From Microbacter sp. GSS18 (GTDB lineage: Bacteria > Actinomycetota > Actinomycetes > Actinomycetales > Microbacteriaceae), in assembly GCA_029319145.1 (NCBI GenBank), contig CP119753.1, positions 1,612,001 through 1,676,000 on the forward strand: 64,000 nucleotides of DNA, in the 5' to 3' direction. A program made the position numbers and the translations under genes. The first letter of the stretch is position 1. Every line of letters begins with the position of its first letter. Below the pieces are notes generated by a model. That model saw nothing but the letters and a program-made list of their open reading frames with translations, did no database searches and was not told the DNA's origin. Shown piece after piece: positions 51,370 through 60,910 of this stretch.

Positions 51370-52988
51370 TGCGTTCCCGCCGTCTGCGCAGCATTCTCGT
51401 CGGCACCCTCCTCGGGGTGGCGCTGGGGTTCGCCGTGCAGTTCCCCGCGACTGCTGCGGAATCAGGATGGGCGCCATCCGCATCGGCCGCGGTGCAGGCG
51501 GCCGCTGGCACGGCGGCGCCGCGAGCGGCGGCAGCTGCGGTGACGGGTGAGCCGTGGTCGGCGCCGGCGTATCCGGTGGACTGCCGTTCCGCGGGCGGGC
51601 AGATCACCTGCACGCCCACCGCGGCATCCGACATCACGGCGCAAACGTGCTTCCTCAATGTCCTGGTGAACGGGGAGCGGTCCACGGTCTGCACGACCTT
51701 CGAAGACCACGAAGCGACGATCCAGGGCGATGGCGGCACACCCGTGATCGTGGAGTACGGGTGCAGTCTCGGGGATGTCGTGTGCGTGACGTTCGAGAAC
51801 GCCGGGCGCGGGATGGCGTTCGCGACGACCGCGATGATGTTCGCCGTCGCCGACAACATGCGGTTCGACACAGGAAGTCTGCTGTGGGACGCGGCGGTCA
51901 CGGAGTGGTCGTTCTGGCAGTGGGCGATCCTGATGGTGCTGTTCGGGTCAATGGTGTGGGCCGTAGCGGCTGCCATCGTCTCCGGTGACCGCGACGAGCT
52001 CGTCGGCGCCCTAGTGCGATCGTTCATCGCGGTCCCGGCCGTCCCGATCAGCCTGTGGCTGACCGGTCACCTGCTCAACACCGTCGACGACATGACCTGG
52101 TACATCCTCAACCGCGACGGCCCGGCATCCCTGTTCTCGACGCTGCAGTCGGTGATGTGGGCGGGCGGGCAGGCGAACTACTTCTTCGCGTTCATCATCC
52201 ACGGGATGCTCTGGCTCGGGATGCTGCTGCTCATGCTGGTGTTCACCTTCCGCAACATCGTCCTCGCCGCCCTCATCGCCGTCGGCCCCGTCGCCTGGAT
52301 GATCTTCCCCGTCCGCGGCATCGGACCGCAGTGGGTCGTCCGGTACGTGTCGGCCGTCGTCGTGCTGCTGCTGACGGGCCCGCTGACCATCGGGTTCGTG
52401 ACGCTGATCATCAACGGCCTGTCGACGGTGACCACGATCTGGGATCCGCAGTCATGGCCGCTGCTGGTCGGCCTCGTGCTGGTCGCGTTCGCCCCGTTCG
52501 CCGTGTTCGGGCTGTTCAGCTTCGTCGGCGCGGCCGCCGCCGACAGCGTCGGCTCCGCCGTCGGATCGCGAACCGGCCGCATGGGCGGGGCCGCCGCGCG
52601 CAGCGTCGTCAGCATCCCCACCCGGGTCGGCTCCTCCCCCGCCGGCATCCCCCGCGGCGCATCCGCCGCATCGGCAGGCGGGCGCGGCACCGGCCCCACC
52701 GGACGCAGCGGCGGCAGCCCGGGAGCACCCGCACCCTCACGCCCGCCCGGCGGCACCGGCACAGGCGGACCCGCCGGCGCCGCGACGCCCAGCACGGCCG
52801 GCAGCGGAACGCCACGTGGCGGGTCCGGGACGCCCCACGGGGGCAGTGCTGGCGCACCGCCGACCACTGCCCCGGCAGCAGGCTCCACGGGTGCGGGGTC
52901 GCGTCCGACGCCGGCACGGCCGGCACCCGGTGGTGGCGCGCCGCCGCCGCCGTCACCGAATAGTTCTCCCACTGGAAGGGGCAGATGA
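51369..52988 (+). CDS. TrbL/VirB6-like conjugation channel protein
   Basis: A 539-aa polytopic protein with a signal-like N-terminus, an extracytoplasmic region with four or more cysteines (about 60-140), then six or so membrane helices (about 165-395). The last ~130 residues are Gly/Pro/Thr/Ser-rich and disordered. This corresponds to TrbL/VirB6, the inner-membrane channel component of type IV secretion. It overlaps both neighbours. Confidence 0.8.
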   Translation: MRSRRLRSILVGTLLGVALGFAVQFPATAAESGWAPSASAAVQAAAGTAAPRAAAAAVTGEPWSAPAYPVDCRSAGGQITCTPTAASDITAQTCFLNVLVNGERSTVCTTFEDHEATIQGDGGTPVIVEYGCSLGDVVCVTFENAGRGMAFATTAMMFAVADNMRFDTGSLLWDAAVTEWSFWQWAILMVLFGSMVWAVAAAIVSGDRDELVGALVRSFIAVPAVPISLWLTGHLLNTVDDMTWYILNRDGPASLFSTLQSVMWAGGQANYFFAFIIHGMLWLGMLLLMLVFTFRNIVLAALIAVGPVAWMIFPVRGIGPQWVVRYVSAVVVLLLTGPLTIGFVTLIINGLSTVTTIWDPQSWPLLVGLVLVAFAPFAVFGLFSFVGAAAADSVGSAVGSRTGRMGGAAARSVVSIPTRVGSSPAGIPRGASAASAGGRGTGPTGRSGGSPGAPAPSRPPGGTGTGGPAGAATPSTAGSGTPRGGSGTPHGGSAGAPPTTAPAAGSTGAGSRPTPARPAPGGGAPPPPSPNSSPTGRGR

Positions 52989-54481
52989 TGACCGCTACTC
53001 CTGATCTCGTGCGCCCGGTGCGGCTGCCGCGCCGTTCCCGGCAAGGCGTCGTGATGGGCATGGACGGCTGGCAGCTCGGGTTCCTCACCGTCGCCGGCAT
53101 CATCGTGCTGGTCGGCGTGAACCAGTTCGGCCCGCCCGGGCTGCTCTACGCCGCACCGCTGTACCTGCTGTTCGGGGTGACCGCGCTGACCAGCATCCAC
53201 GGGGTCTCCACCCCGCGGATGGCGGGACTGTGGCTCATGAAGCAGCTGCGACACAGCGCCGGGGCGACGACCGAGAAGTTCCGTCCCGAGCGCACCGAGC
53301 TCGCCGGGACACTGAACCTGCCGGGGGTGCGCGCATCGATCCAGCTGTGGGAGGTCGACGGCATCGCCACCGTCTACGACCCGCACGACCGGACCGTGTC
53401 GGTAACCGCCGAGCTCGAGGTGCAGGGATTCCTGATGCACGACACCCCGGAGCGGTACGACCTGTCCCGGCAGTGGTCGACCGTGCTGGCCGCGTTCACC
53501 CAGCGGCCGGGAATCAAACGGGTCACGCTGCAGGAGAGGACCCTGCCGACCACGATCCGCCCCGCCCGCGACCACTTCGACAAAGTGCAGCACGACCGCA
53601 GGCTCGACCCGCACTCCCCCGTCACGGCGAACTACCGGGAGGTGATGGACGCCGGGGAACGGTTCGCCGTCGCGCACCGCAACTACCTCACCTTCACCCT
53701 CGACCTCGTCGCGCTCGGCGGACAGGTGCGAGCACTCGGCGGCGGAAAGGAAGCGATCAGCGCGCTCGCGGTACTGGAGACCCGCAACCTCGCCGATGCC
53801 CTCCAGTCCGCGAAGATCACCGTGCGACGGTGGCTGTCCCCCCGCGAGGTCGCCCAGCTGGCACGCGTGGCGGTGGACCCGGAGTCCGCCACCCACCTGC
53901 AGAACCGCCCCGACGGGGAGCACGGAGTGGACCCGGCCGCGATCGGCCCCATGTATCTCGAGGAGCCGAAAGGCCGCAACGGGGTCGTGTACACCGACAG
54001 CGGTGTGCACACCACGATGTGGATCCATGAGTGGCCGCGGTCGGATGCCCCGGTCGGGTTTGTGTCGCCGCTGGTGTTCGCCCGCCACCCGCACACCGGT
54101 GAAGCGGTCACCCACATCCTCACCCTCGTGCTGACCCCGGTGCCGGTGTCGAAGGCGCTGAAACGGATCCGGGACGAGAAGAAGGTGTGGCGCGGCAACG
54201 AGCAGCTGCGCGCGAAGCGCGGCGCCGACGGGTCCGCAGCCGACGCGGCCGACTGGGAGGCGCTGGAGAAGCAGGAGCAGGAGATCGTCGCCGGTCACGG
54301 CGAGTTCCGGTACGGCGCCTACCTGACCGTCACCGCCCGCACCGACGTCCTCCTCGACCAGGCCGTCGCCGGGATGCGCAACGCCCTGGCGACGGCGGGC
54401 ATGGAAGCACAGGTGCTGTACGGCCAGCAGGCCGAAGCGCTCATGGTGAACGCGCTCCCGCTGGGAATGGGGATGCGCTGA
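52985..54481 (+). CDS. SCO6880-family conjugation protein
   Basis: A 498-aa protein with two membrane helices near the N-terminus (about 30-70), followed by a soluble region with no P-loop. It lies just before the VirB4-type ATPase. In actinobacterial conjugation operons this position is held by the SCO6880 family, which joins a VirB3/PrgI-like membrane part to the N-terminal half of VirB4. The linker at about 400-440 is coiled-coil-like and charged. Start and end overlap neighbours. Confidence 0.78.
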   Translation: MMTATPDLVRPVRLPRRSRQGVVMGMDGWQLGFLTVAGIIVLVGVNQFGPPGLLYAAPLYLLFGVTALTSIHGVSTPRMAGLWLMKQLRHSAGATTEKFRPERTELAGTLNLPGVRASIQLWEVDGIATVYDPHDRTVSVTAELEVQGFLMHDTPERYDLSRQWSTVLAAFTQRPGIKRVTLQERTLPTTIRPARDHFDKVQHDRRLDPHSPVTANYREVMDAGERFAVAHRNYLTFTLDLVALGGQVRALGGGKEAISALAVLETRNLADALQSAKITVRRWLSPREVAQLARVAVDPESATHLQNRPDGEHGVDPAAIGPMYLEEPKGRNGVVYTDSGVHTTMWIHEWPRSDAPVGFVSPLVFARHPHTGEAVTHILTLVLTPVPVSKALKRIRDEKKVWRGNEQLRAKRGADGSAADAADWEALEKQEQEIVAGHGEFRYGAYLTVTARTDVLLDQAVAGMRNALATAGMEAQVLYGQQAEALMVNALPLGMGMR

Positions 54482-56088
54482 TGGCCCGCCGCGCATACAC
54501 CTTCACCCCCGCCACGGCGACCCGCCGGCAGCGGCGGGAGCAGGCACGCCAGATCCACGCGGAGACCCGCGACACCCCCACCGCCGGCAGCAGCCGCACC
54601 GGACAGAACCTGCCCGAGCCCGCCGTCGCAGGTCCCTTCGGTCCCGGGATCATCCGCGGCGGGTACTGGAACCTCGCCCGCCCCGACATTCCCGCACACC
54701 AGGCGACGTCGCAGCACATCGCCGGGATCTACCCGTTCGTCGCCGACGCCGGCCTCGGCCACCGCGGCCCGATCGTCGGCGTCGACCTCAACGCGGACGC
54801 GCTGTGGCACTTCTCGCCGTGGGAGGCGTACAGCGACAAGACCGAACGCTCCACCCTGTCCACCAACATCCTCGTGCTCGGCGCGTACCGGTCGGGGAAG
54901 TCCGCGACCATCAAGACCCTCACCACCCGGTCGATCGCGTTCGGCCACCAGGTCGTCGTCCCCTCGGACCCGAAGGGCGAATGGGTGCAGGTGGCCGAAG
55001 CGATCCCCGGTGGGAAGGTGATCCGGCTCGGCGGCGGCACCGGCGCCCGCCTGAACCCCCTGGACCGGGGTCCGCGCCGCACCGACGCGACCGACGAGCA
55101 GGACGAGCAGATGGTCCGGCAGCGGCGCATCACCACGCTGATCGCGATCATCGAAATGGCCCTGCACGCCAGGCTCACCGCCATCGAGCACGCCGCGATC
55201 CTCGACGCCCTCGAGGCGTGCATCACCGCGACTGGCGACCGCCCCACCCTCCGCGGCGTCTACACCGAGCTCGGCCGGCTCGCGACCACCACGGATGCCG
55301 AACTCGGCGCCGCCGCCGGTGCCGTGCAGCCGCGGTTCGTGCTGCGCCGGTTCGTGGAAGGCGACCTGTCGGGGCTGTTCGAGGACGAATCCACCGTCAC
55401 GTTCGACCAGGACGCCCCGATCGTCGTCACCGACACCAGCGAGCTGTTCGCCCGCGGCGACCTCGCCGCGCAGCTCACCCAGGTGTGCTCCACCGCCTGG
55501 ATCCAAGCCGTCATCAGCGACCGCGCCGCCAAGCGCTCCCGGTACGTGGTCCGGGAGGAAGGGTGGCGCGATATGACGTCGCTCGCGTCGCTGCAGATGT
55601 TCCAGCAGTGGCTGAAGCTGTCCCGCCACTACGGCATCAGCAACATCGTCATCCTCCACAAGATGGGCGACCTCGACGCCGTCGGCGACGCCGCCTCCCT
55701 GGAACGGTCCCTGGCGTACTCGATCGTCGGAGACATCGAGAACAAGTTCATCTTCCGCGTCAACCACCAGGAGCAGACCGCGCTGCGGCAGCGGCTGAAC
55801 CTCCCCGCCCCGCACGTCGAGACCGCCCGGGTGCTGCGCAAAGGCGAGTTCCTCGCGTACGTCGGCCAGTACGCGTACCTGGTGGACTGCTTCGCCACCT
55901 CCACCGACTGGGAACGCGACCTGTTCGCCACCGACGACGCCGTCACCCTCCACGACGACCACACCATCCACGAGCCGCCGGTCGACCTGGACCAGCTGTG
56001 GCCCGACCCGCCTGCACCCGTCGAGCCCGAAGACCCGACGGGCCTGTCGGGGTGGCTCGCCGCCGGAACCGTGAAGGAGCCATCATGA
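54481..56088 (+). CDS. VirB4/TraE-type conjugation ATPase
   Basis: A 535-aa ATPase with Walker A GAYRSGKS (134-141) and a Walker B region RYVVREEGW (354-362), where Glu359-Glu360 stand in place of the usual Asp-Glu. It lacks the N-terminal half of full VirB4, which the upstream gene may supply. It should power substrate handling and pilus or channel assembly at the membrane. It shares one base with the upstream stop codon and 4 nt with the downstream start. Confidence 0.88.
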   Translation: MARRAYTFTPATATRRQRREQARQIHAETRDTPTAGSSRTGQNLPEPAVAGPFGPGIIRGGYWNLARPDIPAHQATSQHIAGIYPFVADAGLGHRGPIVGVDLNADALWHFSPWEAYSDKTERSTLSTNILVLGAYRSGKSATIKTLTTRSIAFGHQVVVPSDPKGEWVQVAEAIPGGKVIRLGGGTGARLNPLDRGPRRTDATDEQDEQMVRQRRITTLIAIIEMALHARLTAIEHAAILDALEACITATGDRPTLRGVYTELGRLATTTDAELGAAAGAVQPRFVLRRFVEGDLSGLFEDESTVTFDQDAPIVVTDTSELFARGDLAAQLTQVCSTAWIQAVISDRAAKRSRYVVREEGWRDMTSLASLQMFQQWLKLSRHYGISNIVILHKMGDLDAVGDAASLERSLAYSIVGDIENKFIFRVNHQEQTALRQRLNLPAPHVETARVLRKGEFLAYVGQYAYLVDCFATSTDWERDLFATDDAVTLHDDHTIHEPPVDLDQLWPDPPAPVEPEDPTGLSGWLAAGTVKEPS

Positions 56089-57368
56089 CCCTCGTCGCCC
56101 CCGGCACGCACCGGGCGTACGCCGCCGTGGTCGGCAGGGCCGCAACCCTCACTTTCCCCGGCGGCCGCACCCTGACCGTCGCCGTCCCCGACGGCAGCGA
56201 CATCAGACACGAGATCATCCGCACCGCCGTGACCGAAGCGGACCGGACCGGCGAACCCATCGAGCTGATCACCAGCGGCGACCGCGGCGACCACCGCCTC
56301 CTCATCGACCCCGACGGCACCCTCACCCCGCTCCCCACACTCCCCGACCCCGCCGACGAGATCCCCACCGAACCGGCGCCGGAGCCGCAGCAGCCCGCCG
56401 ACATCCCCGCGGACATCGACTCCGGCGCCACCGGTTCCTCCACCGTGCACGTCGAATCATCCCCCCGGCCCTCCTTCATCTCCCCGGCCGGTGACCTGCC
56501 GACGCCGGCCGGGTGGCGTGGCATCCGGGTGCGGCTCGGGTTCGGGCCGTCGCCAATGCAGATCCGCCGGCAGCACGCCATCCAGGCCGTGTCCCGGCAA
56601 TGGGCCGGCTGCCGCAGCATCGCCGTCGTCAACGGCAAGGGCGGCGTCGGAAAGACGATGACCACCGCCATGCTCGCCGCCGTCTACGCCCGCCACGGCG
56701 GCGGCAACGTGCTCGCCTGGGACAACAACGACACCCGCGGCACCCTCGGCTGGCGCACCGAGCAAGGCGTGTACGACAGCACCATCCGCGACCTCATCCC
56801 CGCAGCCGGCGTGCTTCTCGACGCGGATGCGACCGTGTCGTCGATGACCCGGTTCGTGCACCACCAGTCAGGCGACCGGTATGACGTGCTGCGCTCCAAC
56901 CCCGAACTCCTCGCCACCGACCAGCGCATCACCACCGCCCAGTTCGACCAGCTGATGCAGGTCGCCGCGAAGTTCTACCGTCTGGTGGTGTTCGACTCCG
57001 GCAACGACGAATCCGCCGACCGGTGGCTGCGGATGATCGACTCGTCCCACCAGCTGGTGATCCCCACCCTCGCCAACCGCGAATCCGCCGAATCCGCCCG
57101 ACTGCTCCTCGAAGCGCTCCGCGGCCGCGACGCCCGGTCCGCGCGCCTCGCCGACAACGCCGTGGTCATCGTCACCCAGGCCGAACGCGCGTCGATGCGA
57201 GACGTGTTCGACATCGCCGACGGGTTCACCGGTCACGTCCGCGCCGTCCACCCCATCCCGTTCGACCCCGCCCTCAAGGCAGGACCCCTCCGCCACGACA
57301 CCCTCAAGCCCGGCACCCGCGACGCCTGGACCGAAGCCGCCGCATCCGCCACCACCCACCTCTACTGA
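56085..57368 (+). CDS. MinD/ParA-type ATPase with long N-terminal extension
   Basis: A 427-aa protein. The C-terminal half is a deviant Walker ATPase (VVNGKGGVGKTMTT, with K185 and K190; RLVVFDSGND; LVIPTLANRESAESA). The first ~175 residues include a small beta-rich segment and a Pro/Glu linker. It lacks an adjacent ParB. Similar MinD-like proteins accompany actinobacterial transfer and type VII systems (EspI-like). Roles in positioning the transfer apparatus or in DNA partition are both possible. Confidence 0.82.
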   Translation: MTLVAPGTHRAYAAVVGRAATLTFPGGRTLTVAVPDGSDIRHEIIRTAVTEADRTGEPIELITSGDRGDHRLLIDPDGTLTPLPTLPDPADEIPTEPAPEPQQPADIPADIDSGATGSSTVHVESSPRPSFISPAGDLPTPAGWRGIRVRLGFGPSPMQIRRQHAIQAVSRQWAGCRSIAVVNGKGGVGKTMTTAMLAAVYARHGGGNVLAWDNNDTRGTLGWRTEQGVYDSTIRDLIPAAGVLLDADATVSSMTRFVHHQSGDRYDVLRSNPELLATDQRITTAQFDQLMQVAAKFYRLVVFDSGNDESADRWLRMIDSSHQLVIPTLANRESAESARLLLEALRGRDARSARLADNAVVIVTQAERASMRDVFDIADGFTGHVRAVHPIPFDPALKAGPLRHDTLKPGTRDAWTEAAASATTHLY

Positions 57369-57389
57369 CACCGGACTCAGGAGACAGCC

Positions 57390-59210
57390 ATGAACCCGAT
57401 CCTCGGAAGAGCCATCGCCGTGATGATCGCCGCAGCGGTCGTCCTCGCCGTCGCGTTCGGGTTCCTCACCGAAGCGATCACCCAGCTGGTCTGCGGCACC
57501 CGCCCCGAACCCGACCACCTGTTCGCCGGCCTCTGGCTCGCCGTGACCGGGGACCCCGACGGCTACACCCTCCCCGCCTCGTGCACGCTCCCCGTCTGGC
57601 AGGTCCGTGTCGCCGACCTCGCCGCCATCCTGACCGTCCTGGTCCTGACCGTGATGCTGCTGCGGTGGGTGCGCCGCTACCGGCAGTCCGACCGGGCGTT
57701 TCTGACCGAGCTGCGCTCCCGCCCCGGGTTCGCGACCAGCACCGACATCCGCGAGCACCTCTCCGGGAAAGCGGTCCTGCGCCGTGCCGCGCAGCTGCGA
57801 CCCGACCTGACCCGCCCCACCCCCACCGACGTCGGCTGGCGTGTCGGCGCCTCCCGCGGCCACGACGTATACGTGTCCATCGAGGACTCCGTCGCCCTCG
57901 AAGGCCCGCCCCGCTCCGGGAAGGGGTACCGGGTGTTGATCTCCGCGATCCTCGACTGGTCAGGGCCGCTGATCACCACCTCGACCACCAACGACAACCT
58001 CACCGCCACCCTCCGCATGCGGCAGCGACGCGGCGACGTGAACGTGTTCGACCCGCAGGGGCTCTCCGGCATCCGCCACCCGCTGCGCATCAACCCCATC
58101 GCCGGCTGCGAAGACCCCCTCGTCGCGATGCAGCGCGGCAACGCCATCATCACCGGCACCGCCCTCGGCGCGTCGCACACGAACCAGGAGTGGGCGCAGG
58201 CATCCGGCGTCGTCCTCGGCCGGCTGCTGCACGCCGCCGCCGTCTCCGGCGCCGACATCAGCGAACTGTACGAGTGGGGGTCCTCCCCCACCCTCGCCCG
58301 CGAAGCCGTCCGCGTGCTCCGCACCGACGGCACCCCCGGGTGGGCCGAAAGCCTCGAAGCAACCCTCAGCGGCGACGAGAAGCTGGTCTCATCCGTCTGG
58401 TTCGGGGTGCACAGCGCCGTCACCCCGCTCGCCGTCCCCCAGATTCGCGACGCCCTCATGCCCCGCCCCGGCGACCCCGTCTTCGACCCGCACGAGTTCC
58501 TCGACGCCGCCAACACGCTGTACCTGATCGGATCCGCGTCGGGCGCGGCGGCGATGGGCGGCTGGCTCGGCGCGCTGATGGACGACATCGTCGAAGTCGC
58601 CCGCAAGAGAGCGCTCGCCTCCCCGGGCGCCCGGCTGCAGCATCCGCTCGGGCTGATCCTCGACGAGATCGTGAACATGTTCCGGTGGCAGAGCCTGCCC
58701 CGCACCATGGCCGACGGCGGCGGCCGCGGCATCTGCACCTTCGTCGTCCTCCAAGCCCTCTCCCAAGCCGAAACATCCTGGTCGAAAGCCGAAGCGGACA
58801 CCATCTGGGCGGCAGCGACCGCGAAACTTCTCCTCGGCGGCGCCAGCCACGTCAACCACCTCCGCGACGTCGAAACCCTCCTCGGCTACCGCGACACCCG
58901 CCGCACCCAACGCTCCTGGTCGAGCGAGCACCACGGACACAACACCAGCGAGCACCACGAACGCCGCCCGCTGATGTCCGTCGACGAGATCCGACGCCTC
59001 CCCCAGACCGCCGGGCTCCTCGCCTACCGCAACCAACGCAACGTGCTGCTCGACCTCACCGGCTGGGACCAGCGCGCCGACGCCGCCGACATCCGCGCCG
59101 GCAAGCAGCACCTCGAAACCGAACAGCGCGCCGTCTTCGATACCGCCGCCCGCACCCGCCCGTTCCAACCGGCGCCGAGCACCGAGCAGCCCGAAGGCGA
59201 GTGGTCATGA
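57390..59210 (+). CDS. VirD4/TraG-type coupling protein
   Basis: A 606-aa membrane ATPase that delivers the DNA-relaxase complex to the channel. Two N-terminal membrane helices (about 8-30 and 73-92) precede the P-loop GPPRSGKG (172-179) and Walker B LGLILDEIVN (about 425-434). The GGRGICTFVVLQALSQAE segment is conserved in the family. The start lies 22 bp after the ParA stop. It implies that single-stranded DNA is transferred. Confidence 0.92.
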   Translation: MNPILGRAIAVMIAAAVVLAVAFGFLTEAITQLVCGTRPEPDHLFAGLWLAVTGDPDGYTLPASCTLPVWQVRVADLAAILTVLVLTVMLLRWVRRYRQSDRAFLTELRSRPGFATSTDIREHLSGKAVLRRAAQLRPDLTRPTPTDVGWRVGASRGHDVYVSIEDSVALEGPPRSGKGYRVLISAILDWSGPLITTSTTNDNLTATLRMRQRRGDVNVFDPQGLSGIRHPLRINPIAGCEDPLVAMQRGNAIITGTALGASHTNQEWAQASGVVLGRLLHAAAVSGADISELYEWGSSPTLAREAVRVLRTDGTPGWAESLEATLSGDEKLVSSVWFGVHSAVTPLAVPQIRDALMPRPGDPVFDPHEFLDAANTLYLIGSASGAAAMGGWLGALMDDIVEVARKRALASPGARLQHPLGLILDEIVNMFRWQSLPRTMADGGGRGICTFVVLQALSQAETSWSKAEADTIWAAATAKLLLGGASHVNHLRDVETLLGYRDTRRTQRSWSSEHHGHNTSEHHERRPLMSVDEIRRLPQTAGLLAYRNQRNVLLDLTGWDQRADAADIRAGKQHLETEQRAVFDTAARTRPFQPAPSTEQPEGEWS

Positions 59211-59614
59211 GCAACCGTCGCCGCGGCGGACTCAAGCCGCTGTACCGGGACGGGTTCCTCGCCTCCCCCGCCTGGCACGCCCGCCGCGCCCGCTGGTTCC
59301 GCGACCACGCCCGCACCCACACCCCCCTCGAATGCGCCGGATGCGGCCACCGCGCCACCCCCGACAGGCTCGAACTGCACCACCTCTCCTACGCCGGAGT
59401 CACCGTGCAAGCCGGCGAGTTCAAAGCCTTCGAGAAGCACACCGACCTGCTGCCGCTGCACCCCTACTGCCACGAAGCACTCCACCGGATGATCGACCGC
59501 GACGAGGTCCTCGCCCGCCACCGCACCCGCCGCGACGCCACCCACCAAGCCCTCCAGCGACTCCGCCCAAGACTCCACGCCGCGATCGCCCCCGCCGAAG
59601 GAGCAGCCCCATGA
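59207..59614 (+). CDS. HNH-like zinc-binding protein
   Basis: A 135-aa basic protein. CAGCGH supplies one zinc pair, LELHHLSY the HH of an HNH nuclease, and LHPYCHEALH the last part. The second CxxC is incomplete (His in place of the first Cys), so metal binding may differ. It overlaps the coupling-protein gene and the next gene by 4 nt each. It may nick or cut DNA in transfer, or it may be a degenerate DNA-binding relative. Confidence 0.7.
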   Translation: MSNRRRGGLKPLYRDGFLASPAWHARRARWFRDHARTHTPLECAGCGHRATPDRLELHHLSYAGVTVQAGEFKAFEKHTDLLPLHPYCHEALHRMIDRDEVLARHRTRRDATHQALQRLRPRLHAAIAPAEGAAP

Positions 59615-60183
59615 CCGAACCCGACTACACCGACGCCGACGTCGACGGCGCCCTCGCCGCCGAGCTCACCACACCCACCACACGCCCCACCGGCCGCAGC
59701 ATCACCGGCGGCGTAGACCCCACGACGCGCGCCGGCGGCGACCCCATGCCCGGCGGGCGTCCCGTGAACTGGTACACCCTCGACGACGACGACGCTGCGG
59801 ACGCGTGGGGCGCCCTGCGCCCCTGGGTCGAATGGTTCACCACCCGATACGACATCTCACTCATGATCGTCCCGGACTGCTGGTGGAAACACCCCGGACT
59901 CGTCGACGAACTCGCCGCCCTCCACACCGCGTTCGTCGCCTCCTTCGACGACAGCGACACCGGCTACGGCCCCATCGGCTGGCACGAACGCCTCGCCCTC
60001 GCCCTCCCGAGATTGCGCAACCACTACGCCGGCGGATGCAGCAACGGCCACCGTCCCCACAGACCCCGCTCCTGGAACACCGTCACCGACGAACAGGAAT
60101 GGGACGCGTGGACCACCCGGTCCCACGCGCACCCCGCCACCCGCCCCGCGGGCGACGGCCCCACCAGAAAGGACACACCATGA
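59611..60183 (+). CDS. DUF4913-like protein
   Basis: A 190-aa protein with an acidic, disordered N-terminus. The core has ALRPWVEWFTTRYD, CWWKHPGLVDELAALHTAF and GPIGWHERLALALPRL, the tryptophan-rich pattern of DUF4913 proteins from actinobacterial mobile elements. The function is unknown. It overlaps the HNH-like gene and the SSB gene. Confidence 0.75.
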   Translation: MTEPDYTDADVDGALAAELTTPTTRPTGRSITGGVDPTTRAGGDPMPGGRPVNWYTLDDDDAADAWGALRPWVEWFTTRYDISLMIVPDCWWKHPGLVDELAALHTAFVASFDDSDTGYGPIGWHERLALALPRLRNHYAGGCSNGHRPHRPRSWNTVTDEQEWDAWTTRSHAHPATRPAGDGPTRKDTP

Positions 60184-60626
60184 CCACCAGAATCCCGGTC
60201 ACCATCGAGGGCAACCTCACCGGCGACCCCGACCACGGCACCGGCGACAGCGGCAACGACTACGCACGCTTCACCGTCGCCGTCAACGACCGCCGCCTCA
60301 ACGAGAACACCGGCCGATGGGAGGACGCCGGCACGGTCTACCACCGCGTCGTCGTGTTCAGCCAGCAGGCCCGCAACGTCGCCACCTCACTCCACAAGGG
60401 CGACTCCGTGCTCGTCGCGGGCGACCTCCGATTCGGGTCCTACACCGACCAGACCACCGGACAGGCCCGCGAAACCCGCGACATCGTCGCCGACAACGTC
60501 GCCGCCTCACTCAAGTACACCAACGTCAGCGTCGAGCGCACCCCAAAAGCTGACGGCCCCGCAGCGAACGCTACGGGGCCAGCAGCCACACCGGTTTCGC
60601 ACACCGGCGCAGGAATCAGCCGCTGA
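60180..60626 (+). CDS. ssb: Single-stranded DNA-binding protein of the element
   Basis: A 148-aa SSB with one OB fold (about 1-110): NLTGDPDHGTGDSGNDYARF, YHRVVVFSQQARNVATSL and VLVAGDLRFGSYTD. The C-terminal tail lacks the acidic DDDIPF tip found in chromosomal SSBs, ending in TGAGISR. It probably coats the transferred strand or blocks host responses in the recipient. It is the last gene of the operon. Confidence 0.92.
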   Translation: MTTRIPVTIEGNLTGDPDHGTGDSGNDYARFTVAVNDRRLNENTGRWEDAGTVYHRVVVFSQQARNVATSLHKGDSVLVAGDLRFGSYTDQTTGQARETRDIVADNVAASLKYTNVSVERTPKADGPAANATGPAATPVSHTGAGISR

Positions 60627-60649
60627 CCAGACCCAACCAAGAGCACACG

Positions 60650-60683
60650 GGGCGGCGGGAGTCAGCGTACTCCCGCCGCCCCA
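60650..60683 (+). terminator. Strong hairpin at the end of the conjugation operon
   Basis: GGGGCGGCGGGAGT and ACTCCCGCCGCCCC form a perfect 14-bp stem around a CAGCGT loop, 24 bp past the SSB stop. There is no T-run. The rest of the 60627-60910 gap shows no gene. Confidence 0.75.
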
Positions 60684-60910
60684 CCACGTCGACAACAGCG
60701 CTCACGCCACGCACCAATCGACCTCCGACCGACGAGCACGTCAGCGCACCGGTCAAACGAACAGGTCCCGGCCCAGCACTGCGCCAGGCCCGCTTGCGCC
60801 GCGACGCTGCACTCTCAAGGACCGGCTCGCGAACGCTCGAGAGCGAGGTACGAGGCCCGGCAGCGATTGAACTCTGGCGCATTGCGTGGGTGTTCGGTGA
60901 GGATGGCCTC

